NCBI RefSeq assembly: GCF_937892565.1
Contig: NZ_CALAHQ010000070.1
Location: 1 to 64,000, forward strand
Direction of reading: 5' to 3'
DNA length: 64,000 nucleotides
Source: an uncultured Roseicyclus sp.
GTDB lineage: Bacteria; Pseudomonadota; Alphaproteobacteria; Rhodobacterales; Rhodobacteraceae
A program made the position numbers and the translations under genes. Shown here in pieces: positions 57,373 through 64,000 of this stretch. Positions within the stretch are counted from its first letter, which is position 1; each line of letters begins with the position of its first letter. The notes below the pieces were generated by a model. It had not been told where the DNA came from. It searched no databases and saw only the letters and a program-made list of their open reading frames with translations.

Positions 57373-58499
57373 TATCCAAGCTCCGAGATCTTGCGGGTGC
57401 CCATGATCGACAGCCCATAGGCTTCCAGACCCACGACCTTGGGTTTGGGGGAATTGCTGAGCAAGATCATGTCGCTGATCCCCAGCGATGACAGGATCTG
57501 CGCGCCCAGCCCGTATTGGCGCAGGGTCTGGGGGCTGACCTCGTCCCCGACCACCAGCTTCATCGTCAGATCGCGCAGCAAGACCAGCACGCCGCGCCCC
57601 TCGGCCGCGATCAGGCGCATGGCATCGCCGAACTCGTCCGCCCGCCCCTTTGGGCCGACACCAACCACATCCAGCAGCGGATCCATCGCATGCATGCGCA
57701 CCAGAACCGGCGCCGGCCCGCCGATGTCGCCCTTGATCAGCACGATGTGTTCGGCACCCTGCGTCTCGTCGGTGTAGATGCGCATGGTCCAGTCGCCACC
57801 GAACTCGCTGGTGATGGTCTGCTCCTGGCGCATCTTCACCAGATTGTCGTGCCGCCGGCGATAGGAAATCAGATCGCTGATCGTGCCGATCCTGAGGTTG
57901 TGGCGCTGTGCAAACGCCACCAGATCGGGCAGCCGCGCCATGCTGCCATCCTCGTTCATGATCTCGCAGATCACGCCCGAGGGGTTCAGCCCCGCCAGAC
58001 GGCTGATGTCGACCGCCGCCTCCGTATGGCCCGCCCGCACCAGCACCCCGCCATCGCGGGCGCGCAGCGGAAACACATGGCCGGGCGTGGCGATATCGGC
58101 CGCGCCCCGGCTGGCATCGATCGCCACCTGCACCGTGCGCGCACGGTCCGCCGCCGAAATGCCCGTGGTCACACCTTCGCGCGCCTCGATCGACAGGGTA
58201 AAGGCCGTTTCATGGCGCGAGGAATTGTTGGTCGACATCAAGGGCAGCCCCAGCTGGTCGATCCGCGCCGATGTCATCGACAGACAGATCAGCCCGCGCC
58301 CATGGGTGGCCATGAAATTGATCGCATCGGGCGTGGCCCATTGCGCGGGGATCACCAGATCGCCCTCATTCTCGCGATCCTCATGATCGACAAGAATGAA
58401 CATGTGGCCATTGCGGGCCTCTTCGAGGATTTCCTCGATCGGGGAAATCGCTTGCGACCAGTCCCGTTCGACCGGTCCCGGCTGTTCGAAGGTTTGCAT
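57372..58499 (-). CDS. ribB: Dihydroxybutanone-phosphate synthase with degenerate GTP-cyclohydrolase-II domain (RibBX type)
   Basis: A 375-residue protein. Residues about 20-215 are a complete RibB domain: VDHEDRENEGDL binds Mg2+, STNNSSRHETAF and HTEAAVDISRLAG follow. The rest has a GCHII-like fold, but the zinc cysteines and the RGIGL motif are absent; the region after VRMHAMDP has no Cys at all. It therefore cannot be a normal GTP cyclohydrolase II. This matches the RibBX variant described in Proteobacteria. A separate RibA must exist elsewhere. It is followed directly by ribH. Confidence 0.9.
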   Translation of the reverse strand: MQTFEQPGPVERDWSQAISPIEEILEEARNGHMFILVDHEDRENEGDLVIPAQWATPDAINFMATHGRGLICLSMTSARIDQLGLPLMSTNNSSRHETAFTLSIEAREGVTTGISAADRARTVQVAIDASRGAADIATPGHVFPLRARDGGVLVRAGHTEAAVDISRLAGLNPSGVICEIMNEDGSMARLPDLVAFAQRHNLRIGTISDLISYRRRHDNLVKMRQEQTITSEFGGDWTMRIYTDETQGAEHIVLIKGDIGGPAPVLVRMHAMDPLLDVVGVGPKGRADEFGDAMRLIAAEGRGVLVLLRDLTMKLVVGDEVSPQTLRQYGLGAQILSSLGISDMILLSNSPKPKVVGLEAYGLSIMGTRKISELG

Positions 58500-58568
58500 C
58501 TTGCCCGTCCTCTCGCGCGAGTGTTCGCCGCCAGATAGACCATCCGCCCGGCCATGACTAGGCCGCCG

Positions 58569-59165
58569 CTAGGCTGGGGGCCCTGCGGCAAACAGCATCT
58601 CGCGATCGATCACACCGGCAAGGCCCGCTGCCCCCGACCAGCCCCGTTCGATCCCCGTGGCCGCGACCAGAACCACCCCATCACGCGGCAAGCGCCTGTG
58701 GGCCAGCAGGCTTGTGAGCGCCGCGCGCGTTTCGCGCCATGATGCGGTGAAACCGGGTGCGGCGCCGACCGCTTCGAACAGATCGGGATGGACCGCGGAC
58801 AGATCCTGGGGCCTGCTGGGTGCATAGACTGCCGCCAAACGCTCGACCGCCCCCGACAGCGTCTCGAGCCGTTCGGCCACACCCACCGGCATCGCCACCC
58901 GTCCCGGCCTCAGATCCAGCGCATTGCCCGAAAACAAGAAGGCCACGATATCATGGCCCGATGTGGCGCGGATCGTGGCATAGGTCTGATAGGGAAGCCC
59001 AAGCCGTTTGGCCCGCGCCACACGCAGGCGGACCACCTCCAAGGGCAGGCTGGGCAAAAGCGCGCGCCGCGCCTTGGTCCAGGCCAGTTTGCGAAAGCCA
59101 AAGCCCGGCTCCATCGTCGGGCCGCCATTATGCCCCAGCCCGTGGGGCGCCCCATCCGTGGTCAT
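58569..59165 (-). CDS. Unknown protein of the riboflavin cluster
   Basis: A 198-residue protein. The N-terminus begins with a His/Gly-rich leader (GLGHNGGPTMEPG). A central HTH-like or helical part follows (LEVVRLRVARAKRLGLPYQTYATIRATSGHDIVAFLFSG), with a C-terminal LVAATGIERGWSGAAGLAGVIDREMLF. I recall uncharacterised proteins with the HNGGP leader in other alphaproteobacteria, but no function. AGGGGG precedes ATG 59165. It lies between ribBX and ribE, so a link to flavin synthesis is plausible but unproven. Confidence 0.7.
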   Translation of the reverse strand: MTTDGAPHGLGHNGGPTMEPGFGFRKLAWTKARRALLPSLPLEVVRLRVARAKRLGLPYQTYATIRATSGHDIVAFLFSGNALDLRPGRVAMPVGVAERLETLSGAVERLAAVYAPSRPQDLSAVHPDLFEAVGAAPGFTASWRETRAALTSLLAHRRLPRDGVVLVAATGIERGWSGAAGLAGVIDREMLFAAGPPA

Positions 59166-59338
59166 GCAGCACCCCCTGCCCTCTTAGCTTCAACAATTCG
59201 CCCGCCGGAGGCATCCGACGCCCCACGCCGCGCAAGGCCGGACAAGCGATCGGCCCCTCCGGCCGCGCCGCGACGGCACAGCCGGCGCGCGCCCGACGAC
59301 GGCATGGCCCCGCCATGCGCGAGGAGGGCGCCGCCCCC

Positions 59339-59926
59339 TCAACCCCATTCCTGCAACCGCGCCACATAGCGTGCCAGCGTGTCGATCTCGAGATTGATCC
59401 GGTCGCCCGGCGCGGTCGTGCCCCAGTTGGTCACCGCCTTGGTGTGCGGGATCAGGTTCACCCCGAAGTCCGCGCCGCTTACCTCGTTCACCGTCAGCGA
59501 GGTTCCGTTCAGCGCCACCGACCCTTTTGGCGCGATGAAGCGGGCAAGCGCATCGGGTGCGCGAAAGGTGATCCGGGTCGAAGCGCCCTCATCGTGCATC
59601 GCCACCACCTCGGCCACACCATCGACATGGCCCGACACGATATGGCCGCCCAATTCATCGCCCAGACGCAGCGCCCGTTCAAGATTGAGCCTGCGCCCCG
59701 GCACCCAATCGCCCAGCGCCGTCTTCGAGACGCTTTCCGCCGAGACATCGACCTCGAACCAGTCGGGCCCCAAAGCGGTGACCGTCAGACAGACCCCGTC
59801 GCAGGCGATCGAGGCGCCGATCTCGATTGTGGATGTGTCGTAGCCGGTGCCGATCCGAACCTTCAGATCGCCACGGTGGTCGAGCGCGCGAACCTCACCT
59901 TGATCGGTCACGATGCCTGTGAACAT
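59339..59926 (-). CDS. ribE: Riboflavin synthase alpha chain
   Basis: A 195-residue enzyme made of two lumazine-binding repeats; it dismutates two lumazines to riboflavin. The conserved start is MFTGIVTDQGEV. The first repeat has SIACDGVCLTVTAL and the second has GSVALNGTSLTVNEVSGADFGVNLIPHT. AGGGAC precedes ATG 59926. The gene precedes the unknown gene, ribBX, ribH and nusB on the same strand, although a 173-bp gap (59166-59338) without visible signals separates it from the next gene. Confidence 0.95.
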   Translation of the reverse strand: MFTGIVTDQGEVRALDHRGDLKVRIGTGYDTSTIEIGASIACDGVCLTVTALGPDWFEVDVSAESVSKTALGDWVPGRRLNLERALRLGDELGGHIVSGHVDGVAEVVAMHDEGASTRITFRAPDALARFIAPKGSVALNGTSLTVNEVSGADFGVNLIPHTKAVTNWGTTAPGDRINLEIDTLARYVARLQEWG

Positions 59927-60097
59927 GGCGTTGTCCCTCTTGATCTTTCCTGCGCCCAGAAACCACGCATGCCCCCCCGCTTCAAGAGGCCGCGCCGCCG
60001 CATGGCGGGTGGCGGTGGCCATGACGACCGCCGCGCCAGCTTGCAATTTTTATCGAAATCGCATTTTTTGCGCTTTAGTTTGGTAAAAGGTCTGGCC

Positions 60098-61387
60098 ATG
60101 GCTTGCGACAACGCCCACCGCGTCTTTCTGTTTTTGCAAGGCCCCCATGGCCCGTTCTTTGGCCAGCTGGGGCGCATGCTAGAGGCCGCTGGCGCAAGCG
60201 TTTGGCGGGTGGGCTTCAACAAGGGCGATGAGGTCTTCTGGCCCGACCGCGAAAGCTATATCGCGTTTCGCGATCCTGTCGATCGCTGGGCCGACCGCGT
60301 GGCGGCCCTGCTGAAGCAAAAGGGTGTCAGCGATCTGGTGCTTTATGGTGACACGCGCCCTATCCATGCCACGGCGATCGCGGCCGCGCGGGCATGCGCC
60401 ATCACCGTGCATGTGTTCGAAGAGGGCTATCTGCGCCCCTATTGGGTGACCTATGAGCGCGGCGGGGCCAATGGGAATTCGCCGATCATGGATCTTGGGG
60501 TGGCCGACATGCGCGCCGCACTCGACGGGCTTGATCTTGATCTGCCCGATGCCCCGGCAACTTGGGGCGACATGCGCCAGCATGTCTTTTACGGGGCGCT
60601 CTATCATCACTACGTCTTTTTGCGAAACCGCAGCTATGGCCATTTCCGCCCCCACCGCGCGTTGAGCGTGGCGCAGGAATTCCGGCTCTATCTGCAGCGG
60701 CTGGCACTGATGCCGCTGCATTGGCTGGATCGGGCGCTGGCCACACGACGGATCAAGTCGGGCAGTTTTCCCTATCATCTGGTGTTGTTGCAACTGGAAC
60801 ATGACGCCAGCTTTCGCGATCACGGGCCCTTTGGCCGCATGGAGGATTTTCTGCGCGTGGTGATCGGGGGCTTTGCGGCGGGCGCGCCGGCACATCACCA
60901 TCTGGTCTTCAAGGCCCATCCGCTGGAGGACGGGCGCACGCCGCTGCGCCGCAACATCCGCAAGATCGCCGCCGAGCATGACGTGGCCGGGCGGGTGCAT
61001 TTCGTGCGCGGCGGCAAGCTGGCGCGGCTGTTGAGTGATGCGGTCTCGGCGGTGACGGTCAATTCCACGGCCGCCCAGCAAGCGCTCTGGCGCGGTCTGC
61101 CGCTCAAGGCCTTCGGGCAGGCGGTCTATCTCAAGCCGGAATTCGTCTCGAGCCAGCCGATAGAGGCATTTTTTCAAAAGCCCCTGCGCCCCGACAGCCG
61201 CGCCTATCGGGTTTACCGACAATTCCTGCTGGAAACCTCGCAGATCACCGGCAGCTTCTATTCCGCGCGGGGACGGCGGCAACTGCTGCGTCAGATCGTG
61301 GATTTGATGCTGGCGCCCGACGATCCCTATCAGGCCTTGCGCAAGGGCAGACCGGCACCGCGGCAACACCTGCGGCTGGTGCGATAA
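60098..61387 (+). CDS. kpsS: KpsS-like capsule Kdo-transferase
   Basis: A 429-residue protein of the capsule synthesis KpsS/LipB family. Recognisable segments are VFLFLQGPHGPFFGQLGRMLEAAGASVWRVGFNKGDE at the start, VHVFEEGYLRPYWVTYERGGANGNS (the EEGYLRP core), KAHPLEDGRTPLRR, and VTVNSTAAQQALWRGLP. KpsS adds the first beta-Kdo to the phosphatidylglycerol acceptor of group 2 capsules. ATG 60098 has AAAAGG at good spacing. It precedes an export lipoprotein and a KpsC-like gene. The upstream 170 bp includes an AT-rich stretch (60048-60090), likely the promoter. Confidence 0.85.
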   Translation: MACDNAHRVFLFLQGPHGPFFGQLGRMLEAAGASVWRVGFNKGDEVFWPDRESYIAFRDPVDRWADRVAALLKQKGVSDLVLYGDTRPIHATAIAAARACAITVHVFEEGYLRPYWVTYERGGANGNSPIMDLGVADMRAALDGLDLDLPDAPATWGDMRQHVFYGALYHHYVFLRNRSYGHFRPHRALSVAQEFRLYLQRLALMPLHWLDRALATRRIKSGSFPYHLVLLQLEHDASFRDHGPFGRMEDFLRVVIGGFAAGAPAHHHLVFKAHPLEDGRTPLRRNIRKIAAEHDVAGRVHFVRGGKLARLLSDAVSAVTVNSTAAQQALWRGLPLKAFGQAVYLKPEFVSSQPIEAFFQKPLRPDSRAYRVYRQFLLETSQITGSFYSARGRRQLLRQIVDLMLAPDDPYQALRKGRPAPRQHLRLVR

Positions 61388-61474
61388 ACGAGCACTGGTC
61401 ACAGCGGCGCAAAATCGCTATCATACTGGAAAAAAGATAGTCCGAGGCAGGATCAGACAACAAGGAGCCACGCG

Positions 61475-62608
61475 GTGACATCCATGGCATCCCGCATCGC
61501 GCGCTTGGCCGCGCTTTGCGCTATCTTGGGCATGGTGACGGCTTGCAGCCTGTTGCCCCGCACGGGTCCCACGCGCAACGAATTGTTCTCGGGCGCGGTT
61601 GAGCGCGATGGCAATGCCTTTGTGGTCGAGGTCGACCAGCGCGTGACGGCGGCCACCGCCCAAGTTCCGGCGCTGGGTTTTCCCGCCGCGCTGGTCAATG
61701 CCGCGATCGCGGACACCGATGTGATCCGTCCGGGCGACACCATTTCGCTGACCATCTATGAAAACGTCACCGATGGCCTGTTGGCCGGCCAAGGTGCCGC
61801 TGCCGCCGTGATCGACGAGGTTCAGGTCGATGGATCGGGCTTCATCTTCATCCCCTATGCGGGTCGCGTTCAGGCGGCTGGCAATACGCCCGATGCGCTG
61901 CGCGAGGTGATCACCCGCAATCTGGATGAACAGACCCCTGATCCACAGGTCGTGGTGCGGCGCAGCGCGGGCGACGGGTCAACCGTGACCATAACGGGCA
62001 GCGTGGGCGCTCAGGGCGTCTATCCGATCCAGCGGCCTACCCGGACCTTGTCGGCGATGCTGGCGGCCGCCGGCGGGGTGACGGTCGACGCCGAAACCGC
62101 GCAGGTGACATTGGTGCGCGGCCCCCATCGCGGCACGATCTGGTTTCAGGACCTGTTTCGCGATCCTGCGCTCGACATCGCCTTGCGCGGGGGCGACCGG
62201 ATCCTGGTCGAAGCCGATGGGCGCAGCTTCACCGCGCTGGGTGCCACGGGCAGCCAAAGTCTGGTGCCCTTTGACGCACAGGCGATCTCGGCCATCGAGG
62301 CGATCGCCTCGGTTGGCGGCTTGAACCCCAACTTTGCCGATCCCACGGGTGTTTTCGTGCTGCGCGACGAAGCCGAAACCGTCGCACGCGCCGTGGTGGG
62401 GCGGGCCGATCTGATCGGGCCGCAGCGGCTGATCTATGTGCTGGATCTGACCGCGCCGATGGGCATGTTCGAAGCGCGCGATTTCGTCATTCGCGATGGC
62501 GATACGGTCTATGTCACCGCTGCCCCGATCACCCAATGGAACAACGCCATCCGGGCGCTGACCGGAACGCTGGGTGCCGCCGGAACGGTCAGCAACGCTG
62601 TCCAGTGA
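61475..62608 (+). CDS. Polysaccharide export outer-membrane lipoprotein (Wza/KpsD family)
   Basis: A 377-residue protein. A signal peptide ends in the lipobox VTAC (residues 21-24), so it is a lipoprotein. The mature part has a poly-export domain (VIRPGDTISLTIYENV) and SLBB-type repeats (VTITGSVGAQGVYPIQRPTRTLSAMLAAAGG and FTALGATGSQSLVPF). It should form the outer-membrane channel for capsule. The start is GTG 61475, with AAGGAG seven bases upstream; ATG 61484 is spaced too far. It lies between two Kdo-transferase genes. Confidence 0.88.
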   Translation: MTSMASRIARLAALCAILGMVTACSLLPRTGPTRNELFSGAVERDGNAFVVEVDQRVTAATAQVPALGFPAALVNAAIADTDVIRPGDTISLTIYENVTDGLLAGQGAAAAVIDEVQVDGSGFIFIPYAGRVQAAGNTPDALREVITRNLDEQTPDPQVVVRRSAGDGSTVTITGSVGAQGVYPIQRPTRTLSAMLAAAGGVTVDAETAQVTLVRGPHRGTIWFQDLFRDPALDIALRGGDRILVEADGRSFTALGATGSQSLVPFDAQAISAIEAIASVGGLNPNFADPTGVFVLRDEAETVARAVVGRADLIGPQRLIYVLDLTAPMGMFEARDFVIRDGDTVYVTAAPITQWNNAIRALTGTLGAAGTVSNAVQ

Positions 62609-62615
62609 CCCCAAA

Positions 62616-64000
62616 ATGGGCGCGCCAGACGATGCCTCGGCGGCTGCGCAACGCAAGCGGGGCCATGTCTTTACCGCGGGATTTCTGACGCAAGGCCGGG
62701 TGCGGCGCATCTTGACGCTGGCGGGCCATGATCTGCGGCTGGGCTGGCCGGGGCGCGGGGATGACGTGCTGGTCTGGGGCCATTCGCCCCATGCCGCGCG
62801 GGGCACCGCGATTGCCAAGCGCAGCGGCGCGCATCTGATCCGGGTCGAAGACGCATTCCTGCGCGGGCTGCACCCCGGCCGATCGGGTGGGCCGCCGCTT
62901 GGTCTGATCATCGACCGGCGCGGGATCCATTTCGACGCCGGGGCGCCATCCGATCTGGAAATCCTGCTGGCGACCCACCCGCTCGACGACCCGGCGCTTC
63001 TGGACCGGGCGCGCGCTGTCATGGCCCGCATCGCCGCCGCGCATCTGACCAAATACGCCGCGACCGACCCAGGGCTTGATCCACCCGCGCGCGATTACGT
63101 CCTCGTGATCGACCAGACGCGCGGCGATGCCGCGATCGCGCTGGGCGGGGCCAGCGCCGACAGCTTTGCCGACATGCTGACACAGGCCCGAAACGATCAC
63201 CCCGGCCGGCCCATTGTGATCAAGACCCATCCCGAAACCCGCGCCGGCCATCGCCCCGGCCATTTCGACCCCGAGACCCTGCCGCCGGGCGTGATGCTGG
63301 AGGAGCGCCCGATATCGCCCCAGCGCCTTTTTGGCGGGGCGCGCGCGGTCTATTGCGTGACCTCGCTTCTGGGGTTCGAGGCGATCCTCGCGGGCCATCG
63401 CCCGGTGCTCTTCGGCGTGCCCTTCTACGCCGGATGGGGCCTGAGCGAAGACCGACGCCCGACGCCCGCGCGCCGCCAGCGCGGTCTGTCCCGCGCCCAA
63501 CTGGCAGCGGCGGCGCTGATCCTTTACCCCACATGGTATGACCCTTATCGCGACCGTCTGGGCCAGATCGAGGATGCGATCGGCGCGCTTGAGGCCGAGG
63601 CGCGCGCATGGCGGGCGGATCGTGCAGGGCATGTCGCGGTGGGCATGCGCGCCTGGAAGCGCCGCCATCTGACGCAATTCTTCGGCCCGATGCGCTTTAC
63701 CGATGATCCCGCCCGGGCCGCCGGCGATGGGCGGCCCGTGATGGTCTGGGCCGGGCGCGAAACGCCCGCGCTTGTCGCGGCCTGCGCGGCGGCGAAGCGC
63801 CCGCTTCAGCGGCTGGAGGACGGGTTCTTGCGGTCGCGCGGTCTTGGGGCGGAACTGGTGCCCCCCCTGTCGCTTGTCCTTGATGATCTGGGCATCTACT
63901 ATGACCCGACCCGCGAAAGCCGCCTCGACCGTCTGATCGCGCAGGCCGCCGGGATGGACGCCAAAGAGCTTGCCCGCGCCCAGGCGCTGGTGGCGCGGCT
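62616..64000 (+). CDS. kpsC: KpsC-like capsule polysaccharide Kdo-transferase (3' truncated by window)
   Basis: The frame runs open past the right edge (at least 461 residues). It shows the two-domain repeat of KpsC: the pattern RVEDAFLRGLHPGRSGGPPLGL in the first domain is matched by RLEDGFLRSRGLGAELVPPLSL in the second. KTHPETRAG and CVTSLLGFEAILAGHRPVLFGVPFYAGWG are typical. KpsC extends the poly-Kdo linker on the lipid made by KpsS. ATG 62616 is the best start, only 7 bp after the previous stop; its Shine-Dalgarno is weak. Confidence 0.87.
   Translation, partial: MGAPDDASAAAQRKRGHVFTAGFLTQGRVRRILTLAGHDLRLGWPGRGDDVLVWGHSPHAARGTAIAKRSGAHLIRVEDAFLRGLHPGRSGGPPLGLIIDRRGIHFDAGAPSDLEILLATHPLDDPALLDRARAVMARIAAAHLTKYAATDPGLDPPARDYVLVIDQTRGDAAIALGGASADSFADMLTQARNDHPGRPIVIKTHPETRAGHRPGHFDPETLPPGVMLEERPISPQRLFGGARAVYCVTSLLGFEAILAGHRPVLFGVPFYAGWGLSEDRRPTPARRQRGLSRAQLAAAALILYPTWYDPYRDRLGQIEDAIGALEAEARAWRADRAGHVAVGMRAWKRRHLTQFFGPMRFTDDPARAAGDGRPVMVWAGRETPALVAACAAAKRPLQRLEDGFLRSRGLGAELVPPLSLVLDDLGIYYDPTRESRLDRLIAQAAGMDAKELARAQALVAR

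Noticed and set aside
58500-58568. Possible FMN riboswitch before the ribB-like gene
   Set aside because: The gap is about 70 bp and shows none of the conserved RFN-element helices.
59166-59338. Possible small gene between ribE and the unknown gene
   Set aside because: Open frames here are short, Arg/Pro/Ala-rich and lack a ribosome binding site. I see nothing functional in this stretch.

Overview
The window looks like ordinary chromosome from an alphaproteobacterium of the order Rhodobacterales (Rhodobacteraceae-like). The evidence is high G+C, a PccR-controlled propionyl-CoA locus, HdaA, an RpoHI-type sigma-32, MmcB, a riboflavin/nusB cluster with a degenerate RibB-X protein, and a tRNA-His that lacks the usual extra 5' G and has A73. 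The genus cannot be fixed from the sequence. I see no insertion sequence, prophage, integron, CRISPR array or replication origin. The sequence is about 90% coding.

Layout. 1-3.9 kb: the end of a degenerate LytM factor (NlpD-like), a LysE exporter, a DMT exporter, a HAD-fold protein without catalytic aspartates, a YdcH-like protein and a CoxG-like protein. 3.9-14.8 kb: a propionate/methylmalonyl-CoA module. It has the regulator PccR with TTTGCAAA-type sites at its own promoter and at the pccB promoter, then pccB, a RidA protein, two small unknown genes, pccA, a divergent DUF4174 gene and methylmalonyl-CoA mutase. 15-26.3 kb: housekeeping genes for an AI-2E-family permease, HdaA, Ppk1, Ppx, ProS, an orphan BrnA-like protein whose Shine-Dalgarno lies in a hairpin, a hairpin-rich spacer, and CarB. 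26.3-41 kb: Cfa, an SLC13/TrkA-C permease, a DMT permease, YmdB, 5-FTHF cyclo-ligase, VOC, GNAT, TerB-DnaJ, a secreted small protein, M3 peptidase, a CDGSH protein, DUF4389, Gfo/Idh/MocA, RpoH, RluA-family synthase and DUF6476.

40.7-52.6 kb is the most accessory-looking part. It holds an acetamidase/formamidase and an SDR on the plus strand, facing a minus-strand operon. That operon encodes a Tat-exported substrate-binding protein, two permeases, an ATPase, a second ATPase fused in frame to an amidase, an acyl-CoA ligase and a quinol-monooxygenase-fold protein. I infer an amide uptake and hydrolysis system. A flotillin gene with a 20-bp palindrome in its upstream region follows. 52.9-59.9 kb: Pcp, tRNA-His, DUF6324, MmcB, a promoter-to-terminator non-coding RNA candidate (probably 6S RNA), a CaCA antiporter, and nusB-ribH-ribBX-unknown-ribE. 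60.1 kb to the end: group-2 type capsule genes (KpsS-like, an export lipoprotein, KpsC-like cut by the window edge).

Striking non-coding features are two related multi-hairpin elements placed immediately after stop codons (14825-14905 and 27753-27879). They share stem sequences and are bracketed by a G-run and a C-run. I found no complete new defence or biosynthetic system. The best novelty candidates are these elements, the ATPase-amidase fusion, and the BrnA-like gene with an occluded ribosome binding site.
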